Under the pieces are notes generated by a model. That model did not search any database, was not told the DNA's origin, and worked only from the letters and a program-made list of their open reading frames with translations. From contig NZ_SAUH01000001.1 in assembly GCF_004193175.1 (NCBI RefSeq), forward strand, positions 5,799,501 to 5,863,500: DNA of 64,000 nt, written 5' to 3'. The position numbers and the translations under genes are program-made. The stretch is from Streptomyces sp. RFCAC02. Its GTDB lineage: Bacteria > Actinomycetota > Actinomycetes > Streptomycetales > Streptomycetaceae. Shown here in pieces: positions 8,837 through 18,576 of this stretch (position 1 is the first letter of the stretch; the number at the start of each line of letters is the position of its first letter).

Positions 8837-9951
8837 CGACCGCCAGGACCCCGGCCGGCCCCGAGCGGGTCGGATCCCCGGATGCCGACCGGGCCGGGAT
8901 CGTCGGGAAGCTCTCCACGCTCGACCGGTTCCTGCCCGCCTGGATCATCGTCGCCATGGCCGCCGGCCTGGTCCTCGGCCGGGCGGTGGACGGGCTGGAC
9001 GAGGTCCTGGCCGGTCTCGAGATCGGCGGTGTCTCCCTGCCGATCGCGGTCGGGCTGCTCGTCATGATGTATCCGGTGCTGGCCAAGGTCCGCTACGACG
9101 CGACCAGCCTGCGCGCCGTGACGGGCGACCGCCGGCTCATGGTCTCGTCGCTGCTGATCAACTGGCTGCTCGGACCGGCGGTGATGTTCGCCCTGGCCTG
9201 GGTCTTCCTGGCCGATCTCCCGGAGTTCCGCACCGGCCTGATCATCGTCGGCCTCGCGCGCTGCATCGCGATGGTGATCATCTGGAACGACCTCGCCTGC
9301 GGCGACCGGGAGGCCGCCGCCGTCCTGGTCGCGCTGAACTCCGTCTTCCAAGTCCTGGCCTTCGGCCTGCTCGGCTGGTTCTACCTCGACCTCCTGCCCG
9401 GCTGGCTGAACCTCGGCGAGGGCGAGCACCTGGACATCCCGGCGGGGAGGATCGTCCTGAACGTCGCCGTGTTCCTCGGCGTCCCGCTGGTCGCCGGCTT
9501 CGCCACCCGCCGCATCGGCGAACAGCGGCTCGGCCGGGCGAGGTACGAGTCCCGGCTACTGCCCCGGATCGGTCCGTGGGCACTGTACGGACTGCTCTTC
9601 ACCATCGTGCTGCTCTTCGCCCTCCAGGGGGAAGCCATCACCTCCGGGCCCTGGGACGTCGCCCGGATCGCCCTGCCGCTGCTGGCGTACTTCGCGGTCA
9701 TGTGGTTCGGCTCCTACACCCTGGGGCGAGTGGCGGGACTGCCGTACGACCGCACCGCGACGCTCGCCTTCACCGCCGCCGGCAACAACTTCGAACTCGC
9801 CATCGCCGTCGCGATCGGCACCTTCGGCGTCACCTCGGGCCAGGCCCTGGCCGGGGTCGTCGGCCCGCTCATCGAGGTGCCCGTCCTGGTGGCGCTGGTG
9901 TACGTCTCACTCGCCCTGCGCCGGCGGCACGGCGCGGCGGCTCCGGACTGA
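8833..9951 (+). CDS. acr3: Arsenite efflux permease, ACR3 family
   Basis: A 372-residue inner-membrane transporter with about ten hydrophobic helices, translationally coupled to arsR through a GTGA overlap (GTG 8833). Characteristic ACR3 segments include LSTLDRFLPAWI near the start, MMYPVLAKVRY (about 79-88) and GLARCIAMVIIWNDLACGD (140-158), which holds the conserved C144. FTAAGNNFELAIAVAIGTFG near the C-terminus is also typical. It exports arsenite as a secondary carrier. Its 3' end overlaps the convergent XRE gene by 45 bases, which is compact but plausible. Confidence 0.94.
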   Translation: MTTARTPAGPERVGSPDADRAGIVGKLSTLDRFLPAWIIVAMAAGLVLGRAVDGLDEVLAGLEIGGVSLPIAVGLLVMMYPVLAKVRYDATSLRAVTGDRRLMVSSLLINWLLGPAVMFALAWVFLADLPEFRTGLIIVGLARCIAMVIIWNDLACGDREAAAVLVALNSVFQVLAFGLLGWFYLDLLPGWLNLGEGEHLDIPAGRIVLNVAVFLGVPLVAGFATRRIGEQRLGRARYESRLLPRIGPWALYGLLFTIVLLFALQGEAITSGPWDVARIALPLLAYFAVMWFGSYTLGRVAGLPYDRTATLAFTAAGNNFELAIAVAIGTFGVTSGQALAGVVGPLIEVPVLVALVYVSLALRRRHGAAAPD

Positions 9952-10833
9952 CCCCGGGGGAGGGCCTGCCCGGTGGGAGGCGTCCCGGGTGGCCGCCCAG
10001 GAGGCGAGGAGGCGCAGGCCCTCCTCGGACGGCGAGCCCGGCTCGGCCGTGTAGACGGTGAGCGTGAGCCCGGGCGCCGCGGCCATCTCCAGGCCCTCGT
10101 AAGCGAGGGAGAGGTCGCCGACGGCGTGGTGGTGGAACCGCTTCACGCCGGTCCCGTGGTGGCGGACGTCGTGGGCGCCCCAGCGGACGCGGAAGGCGTC
10201 GCTGCGCGTGGACAGCTCACCGACGAGGTCGTGCAGGTCCCTGTCATGGGGGTTGCGGCCGGCCTCGGTGCGCAGGATGGCGACGCAGATGTCCGCGTCG
10301 CGCTCCCAGTCGGGGTGGAAACGGCGCGCCGCCGGGTCGAGGAAGACGAAACGGGCGAGGTTCGGCTGCTCCGGGCGGGCGGCGTAGACCTCGTCGTAGA
10401 ACGCGCGGGCGAGCCGGTTGACGGCGAGCAGATCCGTACGGCCGTTGCGGACGAACGCCGGCCCGCCGGTGACCGCGTCCAAGGCCCACTGCAGGCTGCG
10501 GTGCGGCGTCCACGCCCTGGTGCGGCGGCGGGGACGCGCGAGGGTGTCGGCGCCGCTGGCGGCCTGGGCGAGGTTGAGCAGGTGCGCCCGCTCGGCCTCG
10601 TCGAGACGCAGGGCGCGCGCGATGGCCTCAAGGACGGCGGGCGAGACACCGGTGAGGTGGCCGCGCTCCAGCTTGGCGTAGTACTCGACGCTGACGTCGG
10701 CCAGGGCGGCGACCTCGCTGCGGCGCAGCCCGGGGACGCGGCGTCTGCCGCCGGCGGGGAGCCCGGCCCGCTCGGGGGTGACCCTGGCCCGCCGCGAGGT
10801 CAGGAACTCGCGGACTTCGGCGCGGTTGTCCAT
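9907..10833 (-). CDS. XRE-family regulator with MmyB-like ligand domain
   Basis: A 308-residue protein. An N-terminal helix-turn-helix (about 30-85, VPGLRRSEVAALADVSVEYYAKLERG) is followed by a C-terminal MmyB-like domain (about 100-280, containing FVRNGRTDLLAVNRLARAFY and RFHPDWERDADICVAILR). This architecture is abundant in Streptomyces and is thought to sense small hydrophobic ligands. ATG 10833 (MDNRAEV) is chosen; the frame extends upstream without a better site. It is divergent from the alcohol dehydrogenase at 11068, the usual arrangement in which such a regulator controls an adjacent oxidoreductase. The ligand is unknown. Confidence 0.9.
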   Translation of the reverse strand: MDNRAEVREFLTSRRARVTPERAGLPAGGRRRVPGLRRSEVAALADVSVEYYAKLERGHLTGVSPAVLEAIARALRLDEAERAHLLNLAQAASGADTLARPRRRTRAWTPHRSLQWALDAVTGGPAFVRNGRTDLLAVNRLARAFYDEVYAARPEQPNLARFVFLDPAARRFHPDWERDADICVAILRTEAGRNPHDRDLHDLVGELSTRSDAFRVRWGAHDVRHHGTGVKRFHHHAVGDLSLAYEGLEMAAAPGLTLTVYTAEPGSPSEEGLRLLASWAATRDASHRAGPPPGSVRSRRAVPPAQGE

Positions 10834-11067
10834 GCCCCGACCGTACGTCCTCCGCCCGGCGGGACGGGTGTACTGCCGGTGCACCCCTCAGCAGAGCCGG
10901 TCCCGCCCGGCGCGCGGCGGGTTGCCCCGGACACGAGGTGGGCGGAACGGGTGGGCGCGCCGCCGCCCGGCTGCGCCCTGAGCCCTCCGCGCCGGCGCCC
11001 GGCCTTCAATGGCCGGGGCCGCGCGGCCCGCCCCGCGGCCGGACACTCTGAGCGAGGAGGAGCAGCC

Positions 11068-12090
11068 ATGCGCGGTGTCGTGATGCACGCCCCCGGTGAC
11101 GTGCGGGTGGAGGAGCGCGAGGACCCGCGGATCGTCGAGCCGACGGACGCGGTGATCCGTCTGTCGGCGAGCTGCGTCTGCGGATCGGACCTGTGGCCGT
11201 ACCGGGGGGTCGAGCCGGTGGACGGCCCCACCCCGATGGGGCATGAGTACGTCGGCGTGGTCGAGGAGGTCGGCGCGGACGTGACGACCGTCCGGCCGGG
11301 CCAGTTCGTCGTCGGCTCGTTCTGGGCGTCGGACAACACCTGCGAGATCTGCCGGGCCGGGTACCAGAGCGGATGCGTCCACCGGGTGCTCATGGGCACG
11401 CTGGGCGCGCAGGCCGAGCGTCTGCGGGTCCCGCTCGCCGACGGCACCCTGATCGCCACCCCCGGCACGCCGCCGGACGACCTGATCCCGAGCCTGCTCG
11501 CCGCCTCCGACGTCCTGGGCACCGGCTGGTTCGGCGCGGTCGCCGCGCAGGCCGGTCCCGGCAGGACCGTCGTGGTCGTCGGGGACGGCGCCGTCGGGCT
11601 GTGCGCGGTGCTCGCCGCGCGGCAGCTCGGCGCCGGGCGGATCATCGCGATGAGCCGCCACACCGCCCGGCAGGAACTCGCCCGGGAGTTCGGCGCCACC
11701 GACATCGTCACCGAACGCGGCGACGAGGGCGTGGCCCGGATCAGGGAACTCACCGGCGGCCTCGGCGCGCACTGCGCGGTCGAGGCCGTCGGCACCGAGC
11801 AGTCGATGACACAGGCCATCAGCGCCACGAGGCCGGGCGGGCACGTCGGGTTCGTCGGCGTCGCGCACGGCGTCGCCCTGCCGATGGAGCGGCTGTTCTC
11901 CTCGCTCGTCCACCTGCACGGCGGCCCCGCACCGGTACGCCAGTACCTGCCGCATCTGATCGACCTGATCTGGAGCCGCGCGATCGACCCGGGCAAGGTC
12001 TTCGATCTTGACCTCCCCCTCGACGGAGCGGCCGAGGCGTACCGGGCCATGGACGAACGCCGCGCCATCAAGGCCCTGCTGCGCGGGTGA
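11068..12090 (+). CDS. Zinc-dependent medium-chain alcohol dehydrogenase
   Basis: A 340-residue MDR-family oxidoreductase using NAD(P)H. The GroES-like catalytic domain has the zinc ligands C38 (CVCGSD) and H59-E60 (GHEY). The Rossmann fold follows with VVVVGDGAVGLCAVLAARQLGA. The structural-zinc loop reads CEICRAGYQSGC and shows only three cysteines of the usual four, so that site may be altered. The start is ATG 11068 behind a strong GAGGAGGAG (11054-11062). The substrate is unknown. It is probably controlled by the divergent XRE-MmyB regulator at 9907-10833. Confidence 0.92.
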   Translation: MRGVVMHAPGDVRVEEREDPRIVEPTDAVIRLSASCVCGSDLWPYRGVEPVDGPTPMGHEYVGVVEEVGADVTTVRPGQFVVGSFWASDNTCEICRAGYQSGCVHRVLMGTLGAQAERLRVPLADGTLIATPGTPPDDLIPSLLAASDVLGTGWFGAVAAQAGPGRTVVVVGDGAVGLCAVLAARQLGAGRIIAMSRHTARQELAREFGATDIVTERGDEGVARIRELTGGLGAHCAVEAVGTEQSMTQAISATRPGGHVGFVGVAHGVALPMERLFSSLVHLHGGPAPVRQYLPHLIDLIWSRAIDPGKVFDLDLPLDGAAEAYRAMDERRAIKALLRG

Positions 12091-12101
12091 CCGGCCCGCG
12101 C
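12081..12101. terminator. Short GC hairpin at the end of the alcohol dehydrogenase gene
   Basis: GCGCGGG-tgaccgg-CCCGCGC is a perfect 7-bp stem that includes the stop codon, between two convergent genes. There is no T-run, so termination activity is uncertain. Confidence 0.35.
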
Positions 12102-12161
12102 ACGTCACGGCGGCGACGGCGGGACACCCGAGCGCTCGGCGCCCGCGGCCGTGAGGCGGAC

Positions 12162-12731
12162 TCAGCCATCCCGCCCGGTCCGGCCGTCGTAGACGAGGAG
12201 CCCGTCGTCGTTCAGCCGTACGCCCGGCGTCGGCGGGTGCGGGGTGAGCCGGCCGTCGTGCATGAGGTGCCGGACGGGAACGCCGCGGGCCACGACGGCG
12301 AAGTCGGCGATGAGCCGGCGGTGGCAGCGCCACCACACGGACTCGCTGCACATGACGGCGGTCCTGACACCGGCGGCCCGGTCGAGCAGCGTCCCCATCG
12401 CGGCGACGAAGTCGGGGGAGCGGGTGTGGGCGGCGTAACCGCGGAAGGAGGCGTTGCGCCAGACGGTGTCGGGCGAGTCGGGGGCCGGTCTGCGGAAGCC
12501 GCCGAGAGCCGGCTCCCAGCGGTAGGCGATGCGGTGCTCCGGCAACCGGCGGGCGAGGTGGTCGCGGCCGACCTCCGGGTTGCGGCGGCTGCCCGGCGCG
12601 GTGCGGACGTCCACGACGGCGGCGACACCGGCGTCCCGCAGCAGGGCGGCCAGCTCGTCGAGACCCGCCGTGCCGTGCCCGAACGTCACCAGCTCCGACG
12701 CGGCATCACCCCTCGCGGCACGGTCGTCCAT
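12162..12731 (-). CDS. DUF488-family protein
   Basis: A 189-residue protein with features of DUF488: FGHGTAGLDELAALLRDAGV near the N-terminus, VVDVRTAPGSRRNPE, a central YRWEPALGGFR, and CSESVWWRCHRRLIAD (with two cysteines) towards the C-terminus. Family members are small cytoplasmic proteins of unproven biochemistry. It is convergent with the alcohol dehydrogenase and 94 bases from the GH27 gene. No operon partner is visible. Confidence 0.88.
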   Translation of the reverse strand: MDDRAARGDAASELVTFGHGTAGLDELAALLRDAGVAAVVDVRTAPGSRRNPEVGRDHLARRLPEHRIAYRWEPALGGFRRPAPDSPDTVWRNASFRGYAAHTRSPDFVAAMGTLLDRAAGVRTAVMCSESVWWRCHRRLIADFAVVARGVPVRHLMHDGRLTPHPPTPGVRLNDDGLLVYDGRTGRDG

Positions 12732-12825
12732 GCCCCGATTCTGCCGACGGCCCCATCAGGACACCGGAAGCGGCACGCCGCGCGGCCCGCCCGGGGGAGT
12801 GCGCCGCCGACGCCCCGCGCACGCG

Positions 12826-14151
12826 CTACGCCGCCGATCCGCTTCCTCCGCCCTGCCCGGCCCGCGCGGGCGTGAGGCGGTAGAGGGCGGCGCCGTGGGC
12901 CGGGAGGTCGATGTGCAGGTGGCGCCCGTCGTGCGGGGTCTCCGTGCGCGACCACAGCTCCCGTACGCCGTCGTCCGGGCGCGCGCCGATCGAGCCGAGG
13001 GGGACGGTGACGCGCCGGGGAACGTCCGCCGTCGAGAACACGGCAGCCCAGCGGCACCGCCCGTCCTCCTCCCGGGCCGTCCACAGCACCGTGTCCCCCT
13101 CCCGCAGGACCTCGCGGTTGCCCCTGCTGTGCCACAGCACGGCGAGCGCCTCGTCGTTGGTGAGCAGCCCGATCGTCTCCGGCGGGCTGGTGGGCAGGTC
13201 GCCACCCATCATCAGCGGGGAGCGGGAGATCAGCCACAGCGTCATCAGGCTCGTCTGCTCGGCCGGGGTCAGGCGGCACAGGCGGTCGTCGCCCCGCTCG
13301 GCGCGGATCCCGATACGCCCGAGGGGCAGCATGTCGGCGTCCGCCCACCCGTTGTGGCCCTGCCACGGTGCCCACCGGGCCATGCGGGCGAACTGCGCCT
13401 CGACATCCTCCCAGCGGTCCCACAGGTCGTCGCAGACCCGCCACATGGTGGCGCACTCCCGCAGGTGGTCCAGACGGGCGAGAGACACGTCGGTGCCGGG
13501 TGACAGGCTGAGCCGGATCGGCCGCCCGCTGCGCTCGATCGCGCGGGCGTAGGCGGTGATCTCCCGTTCGTGGTAGGGGAACAGCATGTCGTCGGCCTTG
13601 ACGAAGTCCACGCCCCACTCGGCGAACCGTGCCACCTGCGCGTCGTAGTACGCCTGCGCGCCGGGGTGATCGTGGTCAAGACCGTAGTTGTCCGAGTTCC
13701 AGGGGCAGACGGACGTGGTGTCGGCGATCTCGTCGGCGGTCCACGCCGTTCCCGCGACGGGCAGGCCGAGGGCGACGGCCCGGCGCGGGATCCCGCGCAT
13801 GATGTGGAGACCGAACTGCAGGCCGAGGGCGTGCACGCGCTCGGCGAGCGGCCGGAAGCCCGCCCCGCCGGCCGCCGAGGGGAAACGGTTCGGCGCCGGC
13901 GACTGGCGACCGTACTCGTCCAGGACGACCGGCGCGTCGGCGTTGTAACCGTGCGCGCGGGCGGTCGGCTCGTACCACTGGATGTCCACCACCACCGTGT
14001 CCCAGCCGTGCGCGAGCAGGTGGTCGTGCATGAAGGCGGCGTTGGCGAGGACGTCCTCCTCGGTCACGGTGGTCCCGTAGCAGTCCCAGGAGTTCCAGCC
14101 CATCGGCGGACGCAGGTGCCGGTCCGGTATCGGGCGTGCGGGTCGGGGCAT
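12826..14151 (-). CDS. GH27 glycosidase (alpha-galactosidase or beta-L-arabinopyranosidase)
   Basis: A 441-residue (beta/alpha)8-barrel enzyme with the GH27 opening PPMGWNSWDCYGTTVTE (15-31). VDFVKADDML holds the expected catalytic nucleophile Asp, and WRVCDDLWDRWEDV holds the probable acid/base. A C-terminal beta-sandwich ends in HGAALYRLTP. There is no signal peptide, so it should act in the cytoplasm on imported oligosaccharides. GH27 includes both alpha-galactosidases and beta-L-arabinopyranosidases; the neighbouring arabinofuranosidase and pectin esterase make plant side-chain sugars the likely substrate. It is divergent from the LacI regulator. Confidence 0.88.
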   Translation of the reverse strand: MPRPARPIPDRHLRPPMGWNSWDCYGTTVTEEDVLANAAFMHDHLLAHGWDTVVVDIQWYEPTARAHGYNADAPVVLDEYGRQSPAPNRFPSAAGGAGFRPLAERVHALGLQFGLHIMRGIPRRAVALGLPVAGTAWTADEIADTTSVCPWNSDNYGLDHDHPGAQAYYDAQVARFAEWGVDFVKADDMLFPYHEREITAYARAIERSGRPIRLSLSPGTDVSLARLDHLRECATMWRVCDDLWDRWEDVEAQFARMARWAPWQGHNGWADADMLPLGRIGIRAERGDDRLCRLTPAEQTSLMTLWLISRSPLMMGGDLPTSPPETIGLLTNDEALAVLWHSRGNREVLREGDTVLWTAREEDGRCRWAAVFSTADVPRRVTVPLGSIGARPDDGVRELWSRTETPHDGRHLHIDLPAHGAALYRLTPARAGQGGGSGSAA

Positions 14152-14346
14152 GGGGGCTCGTCCTCACTCTCGCGCGCTCGCGCGGATGTCGGCCCGCGCG
14201 GCGGCCCGTTCCGGAGACCGGGCACACGCCGGGCATTGGACGCCGCTCACCTGCGGCTGTCAAGGACGGCGCCGACGGGCCCGCCGATACCATGGGGCCG
14301 TCACAGCACTCGGCCGCACGGGACGGGAGGGCGAGCCATCGTCACG

Positions 14347-15342
14347 ATGCAGGACGTCGCCCGGGCGGCCGGCGTCTCGCCGATGACCGTCTCCAACGTC
14401 ATCAACAACCGCCCCCACGTGCGCGAGAGCACGCGGGCCAAGGTGCTCGACGCGATGGACCGGCTCGGCTACCGCGTGAACGTCGCCGCCCGGAACCTGC
14501 GCGCCGGCCGCACGCAGGTCATCGGGCTGGCCGTGCCCGAGGTGGACCGGCCGTACTACGGCGAGCTCGCCGCCCGCATCATCCGGCACGCCCGCGCCGC
14601 CGGGTACCAGGTCGTGATCGAGGAGACCGGCGCCGACCGCGAGGGCGAGCTGGAGGCCATCGCCTGGTCGCGCAACAGCATGTACGACGGCCTGATCCTC
14701 AGCGCCGTCGGGCTCGGCCCCGCCGACCGCGAACTGCTGCGGGTGGACTTCCCGGTCGTCGTGCTCGGCGAGCGGATCTTCGACGGGCCGGTCGACCACA
14801 TCGCCATGCCCAACACCGAGGGCACGCGTGCCGCGACGGCGCACCTGATCGACCGGGGGTGCCGCCGGATCGCCATGCTCACGGGCCCCGACCTCACCGG
14901 GACGAACGTCTCCTCCCTGCGGCACGCCGGGTACCGGGAGGCGCTGCGCGCGGCGGGCCTGCCCTACGACGCGGGCCTTGTCGTCCCCGTGCCCGAACTC
15001 ACGCTGGAGTGCGGCGCGGCCGGTGCGCGGCGCCTGGCCGGCGCGGAAGCCGGTGTGGACGGTGTCGTGGCCGTCACGGACACCGTGGCGCTCGGCGCCA
15101 TGCGCGGCCTGGCGGACGCGGGGCTCCGTGTGCCGGGGGACGTGAGGGTCGTCGGCTTCGACGGCATCACGGTCGGCGCCTACACGCTGCCGTCGCTGTC
15201 CACGATCGATCCCGGCACCGACGGGATGGCGGCACGGGCCGTCGGCCTGCTCGTCCGGCGCATCCGCAAGGACGACGGGCTCGGGCAGCCGCGCGACATC
15301 ATCGGTCCCTTCCGCCTCGTGGAACGGGAATCCACCGCGTAG
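14347..15342 (+). CDS. LacI-family transcriptional repressor
   Basis: A 331-residue regulator. The N-terminal LacI helix-turn-helix reads [21 protein letters not shown] with a hinge at about 50-60 ([12 protein letters not shown]). The periplasmic-binding-protein-like sugar-sensing domain follows (about 60-331, with [16 protein letters not shown] and VRVVGFDGI). ATG 14347 is the first canonical start, but GGGAGGG lies about 15 bases away; a non-canonical start nine bases upstream would fit that site better. It stands between divergent GH27 and co-oriented GH51 genes, so it should repress both until an arabinose- or galactose-type sugar is present. Confidence 0.9.
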   Translation: MQDVARAAGVSPMTVSNVINNRPHVRESTRAKVLDAMDRLGYRVNVAARNLRAGRTQVIGLAVPEVDRPYYGELAARIIRHARAAGYQVVIEETGADREGELEAIAWSRNSMYDGLILSAVGLGPADRELLRVDFPVVVLGERIFDGPVDHIAMPNTEGTRAATAHLIDRGCRRIAMLTGPDLTGTNVSSLRHAGYREALRAAGLPYDAGLVVPVPELTLECGAAGARRLAGAEAGVDGVVAVTDTVALGAMRGLADAGLRVPGDVRVVGFDGITVGAYTLPSLSTIDPGTDGMAARAVGLLVRRIRKDDGLGQPRDIIGPFRLVERESTA

Positions 15343-15391
15343 GACGCCGGCGATCGCGCGTCCCGCGCGAGCGGGATCACGTGCGGAACCC

Positions 15392-15430
15392 TTGACGCGC
15401 AGCAGGCCCGTCAGCTTTTGTATCGATACA
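15392..15430 (+). promoter_or_regulatory. Promoter region and perfect palindrome, probable LacI operator of the GH51 gene
   Basis: TGTATCGATACA at 15419-15430 is a perfect 12-bp palindrome with a central CG, the form typical of LacI-family operators. It lies 21 bases before the GTG of the arabinofuranosidase, and a TTGACG -35-like hexamer lies at 15392-15397. The adjacent LacI gene is the obvious candidate to bind it. I could not find a second copy near the GH27 start. Confidence 0.65.
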
Positions 15431-15451
15431 CATCCGCCTGTGGAGGTCACC

Positions 15452-16978
15452 GTGTCCAACCCCGCGCGGGGTACCGCGATCATCAATCTCGACATCGAGG
15501 GTCCCGTCATCAGCCGTCATCTGTACGGTCACTTCGCCGAGCACCTGGGCCACTGCGTCTACGGCGGGTTCTGGGTCGGCGAGGACTCGGAGACACCGAA
15601 CGAGGGCGGCATCCGGCTGGACGTGGTGGAGGCGCTGCGGGCGCTCCGGATCCCCAACCTGCGCTGGCCCGGCGGCTGTTTCGCCGACGAGTACCACTGG
15701 CGCGACGGCGTCGGCCCGCGCGCCGAGCGGCCCCGCATGGTGAACACCCACTGGGGCAACGTCGAGGAGAACAACCACTTCGGCACCCACGAGTTCATGG
15801 CCCTGTGCGAACTGCTCGGCGCCGAGCCGTACATCAGCGGCAACGTCGGCAGCGGCACGGTGCGCGAGATGAGCGAGTGGGTCGAGTACCTCACCCGCGA
15901 CGGCGACAGCCCGATGGTGCGGCTGCGCAAGGCGAACGGGCGCGAGGAGCCCTGGCGCGTGAAGTACTGGGGGATCGGCAACGAGACCTGGGGCTGCGGC
16001 GGCAACATGCGCGCCGAGTACTCCGCCGACCTGGCCCGCCAGTACGCCACCTACTGCCGCGACCACGGCGACAACACGCTCTACCGCATCGCGTCGGGCG
16101 CCTCCGACGACGACTACGCGTGGACCGAGACGCTGATGAAGCAGATCAGCTGCTTCGGCTGCGAGGCGACGCCGAAGAACTTCTTCCAGGGCGTCTCCGT
16201 GCACTACTACACGCTCTCCGGCCCCTGGGACGCGAAGGGCAGCGCCACCGTCTTCGACACGGACGACTACTACCGGACGATGGCGTCGGCCGCGCGGATC
16301 GACCGTGTCCTCGCGGGCCACTCGCGCGTCATGGACGTGTACGACCCGAACCGCACGGTCGGGCTGGTCCTGGACGAGTGGGGCACCTGGTGGGACGTGG
16401 AGCCCGGCACCAACCCCGGCTTCCTGTTCCAGCAGAACACCCTGCGCGACGCGCTCGTCGCCGGCCTGCACTTCGACATCTTCCACAAGCACGCCGAACG
16501 CCTGCACATGGCGAACATCGCCCAGACCGTCAACGTCCTGCAGGCCATGCTCCTCACCGACGGCGACACCCTGGTCCGTACCCCGACGTACCACGTCTTC
16601 GAGATGAACAAGGACCACCAGGACGCCTCGTCCCGCGCGGTCCACCTCACCGGTGACCACCTGCACCGCACCGTCGGTGACACCGAGCTGCGGACCCTGT
16701 CCGTCTCCGCCAGCGTCAAGGACGGGCAACTGCTCGTCTCCCTCACCAACCTCGACGCCGACCGGCCGGCCGAGGTCGCCATCGACCTGCGCGGCGGCAG
16801 CATCGGCACCCCCACCGCCCGCGTTCTGACCGCCGACCGCATCCAGGACCACAACACCGCCGAGGCCCCCGACACCATCGCCCCCCGCCCCTTCGACGGT
16901 GTGACGGCCACCGACCGGGGCATCGCCCTCACCGTCCCGCCGCACGCCTTCCTGACCGTCCGGGCGCCGATCGCCTGA
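15452..16978 (+). CDS. abfA: GH51 alpha-L-arabinofuranosidase
   Basis: A 508-residue enzyme that removes terminal alpha-L-arabinofuranosyl residues. The start is GTG 15452 with GGAGGT at 15442-15447. The (beta/alpha)8 barrel holds [13 protein letters not shown] (71-83), the acid/base E178 in GIGNETWG and the nucleophile E309 in [11 protein letters not shown]-terminal beta-sandwich (about 385-508) follows, ending in [10 protein letters not shown]. There is no signal peptide, as is usual for intracellular GH51 enzymes. It is preceded by a LacI-type palindrome and shares a bidirectional terminator with the convergent acetylesterase gene. Confidence 0.95.
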   Translation: MSNPARGTAIINLDIEGPVISRHLYGHFAEHLGHCVYGGFWVGEDSETPNEGGIRLDVVEALRALRIPNLRWPGGCFADEYHWRDGVGPRAERPRMVNTHWGNVEENNHFGTHEFMALCELLGAEPYISGNVGSGTVREMSEWVEYLTRDGDSPMVRLRKANGREEPWRVKYWGIGNETWGCGGNMRAEYSADLARQYATYCRDHGDNTLYRIASGASDDDYAWTETLMKQISCFGCEATPKNFFQGVSVHYYTLSGPWDAKGSATVFDTDDYYRTMASAARIDRVLAGHSRVMDVYDPNRTVGLVLDEWGTWWDVEPGTNPGFLFQQNTLRDALVAGLHFDIFHKHAERLHMANIAQTVNVLQAMLLTDGDTLVRTPTYHVFEMNKDHQDASSRAVHLTGDHLHRTVGDTELRTLSVSASVKDGQLLVSLTNLDADRPAEVAIDLRGGSIGTPTARVLTADRIQDHNTAEAPDTIAPRPFDGVTATDRGIALTVPPHAFLTVRAPIA

Positions 16979-16987
16979 TCCCGGACC

Positions 16988-17023
16988 CGGCGGCCGGGGC
17001 GGGAACTCCCGCCCCGGCCGCCG
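16988..17023. terminator. Bidirectional terminator between GH51 and the acetylesterase
   Basis: A perfect 17-bp inverted repeat (arms 16988-17004 and 17007-17023) with a 2-nt centre fills most of the 53-base gap between two convergent stop codons. It is a very stable GC stem without T-runs, usual for Streptomyces terminators. Confidence 0.85.
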
Positions 17024-17031
17024 GTGGCACG

Positions 17032-18576
17032 TCAGCCGACGCGGGTGATGTCGAGGCCGTTGAGGTGCGCGGTCGTGCCGTACACGGCGACATCGAGCCG
17101 CCCGTCCGTGACCTCGATGCCGTTGAACGTCTGCGTGGTCACGCCCCGGCCTGCCGAGGCGCCGCCGACCTCCACACCCTCGACGGCGAAGCTGCTCCTG
17201 GCCGTCCCCAGCAGGTCGCCGACGTGGACGGTGACCGAGTAGGTGCCGTTCGGGACGTCCGCCAGGAACTCGTACCGGCCGCCGAAGAAGGCGACGAAGT
17301 CGCGGTCGAGGTCGCCGAGCGCCGCGCCGCGGTCCCGGTCGATCATGCCGGTGGTGTCGACGAAGCCGTAGCCGGCGCCGTCCGCGTACAGCGTCCCGCG
17401 TGTGACCTCGGTGCAGCCGGCGGCGACCGGGGCGCCGGCCGGGCCGAAGTCGAACCGGGCGTCCGGCACCCGGGTGGTGACGGCGAGCGGCTTCGACGGC
17501 TTGGAGTCGCCGGCGGCGTTGACCGCGACGACCCGCAGCTCGTACGCCGTTCCCTCGGTGAGTCCCGTGACGTCGGCGAGGGGGATGGTGGAGGTGGTGG
17601 CGAGGGTCCACTCGGCGGCCGGGTCTCCGGCGAGCCGCTTCTGCACGCGGTAGATGTCCGCGCCGCGCACCTGCCGCCAGGTCAGCCGCAGGCCGACGTT
17701 CGACACGTCGCCTGCCGCGAGCCCGTGGGGCTTGCGCGGGGCGTGCCGGGGCGGCTCCACGTCGACGACCCGGTCGGCCAGCGGGACGTCGAGCCCCGCG
17801 ACCTCGCCGGCGACGAGGCGGGCCATCTGGATGGCGCCGTACTCCTGGAAGTGGGTGTCGTCCATGGTCCCGGTGGGCCGGTTCGGGTAGACACCGGCCG
17901 GGACGTGCAGGAAGACGGACTCCGCCTCCTCGGGGCCGATCGAGTCGAGGTAGGCGCGGCTGGCGGCGGACAGGTCGACGAGCGGGACGTACTCCTCGGC
18001 CGCCACCTCGGTCGCGGCCCGGACGTACTCGGGGAAGGAGACGTCGAACAGGCCGGTCGTGGCGTCGAAGGAGCGGCGGGACACGGGCGTGACGATCACG
18101 GGGATCGCGCCGCGTTCACGGGCGCCGCCGATGTAGTCGTCGCGGAGGAACTCCTTGTAGTCGGCCGGCGAGGTGTAGCGCTCGGGGATGCCGACCGAGG
18201 CGTCGTTGTGGCCGAACTGCACGAACAGGTAGTCGCCCGGTTGGATCTCATCGAGGATGGCGTCGAGCCTGCCCTGCTCCACGAAGGAGCGCGAACTGCG
18301 GCCGCCGATGGCGTGGTTGGCGACGGTCACCTCGTCGGAGAAGTAGCGGTCCAGCATCTGGCCCCAGCCGGCCTGGGGCGCCCAGTAGGGGTCGTACGTC
18401 TGCACCGTCGAGTCGCCCGCGAGGTACACCGTCACCCCGTCGTCGTCCGCGGCGGCGGCCTGCCCGGGGGCGGCGATGCCGCAGACCGCGGTGATCGCGC
18501 CGGCGAGCACGGCGACCGTGCCGGCGAGAAGGCCGCGTCTGCGTCCTCCACCGGTACGGCGTTCGGTTGCGCCCAT
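17032..18576 (-). CDS. Secreted SGNH rhamnogalacturonan acetylesterase with FN3 and YesT-like domains
   Basis: A 514-residue extracellular esterase. The start is ATG 18576, preceded by AGAAGGAG. A long signal peptide with GRRRG and a hydrophobic core ends near AAPGQAAAA (about 41). The SGNH domain (about 47-275) has the GDS nucleophile (S56 in LAGDST), the oxyanion block FGHND and the catalytic DDTHF. A fibronectin-III-like domain (about 300-390, LRLTWRQVRGADIYRVQKR...AYELRVVAVNAAG) follows. The C-terminal beta domain begins FDFGPAG and resembles the FDFG module usually found N-terminal in YesT-type esterases. It should deacetylate pectin backbone outside the cell, upstream of the intracellular glycosidases. 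Confidence 0.9.
   Translation of the reverse strand: MGATERRTGGGRRRGLLAGTVAVLAGAITAVCGIAAPGQAAAADDDGVTVYLAGDSTVQTYDPYWAPQAGWGQMLDRYFSDEVTVANHAIGGRSSRSFVEQGRLDAILDEIQPGDYLFVQFGHNDASVGIPERYTSPADYKEFLRDDYIGGARERGAIPVIVTPVSRRSFDATTGLFDVSFPEYVRAATEVAAEEYVPLVDLSAASRAYLDSIGPEEAESVFLHVPAGVYPNRPTGTMDDTHFQEYGAIQMARLVAGEVAGLDVPLADRVVDVEPPRHAPRKPHGLAAGDVSNVGLRLTWRQVRGADIYRVQKRLAGDPAAEWTLATTSTIPLADVTGLTEGTAYELRVVAVNAAGDSKPSKPLAVTTRVPDARFDFGPAGAPVAAGCTEVTRGTLYADGAGYGFVDTTGMIDRDRGAALGDLDRDFVAFFGGRYEFLADVPNGTYSVTVHVGDLLGTARSSFAVEGVEVGGASAGRGVTTQTFNGIEVTDGRLDVAVYGTTAHLNGLDITRVG

Noticed and set aside
15377..17611. A 744-codon minus-strand frame over the GH51 and acetylesterase genes
   Set aside because: It is antisense to the first and out of frame with the second. 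Both real genes have catalytic motifs and matching ribosome sites.
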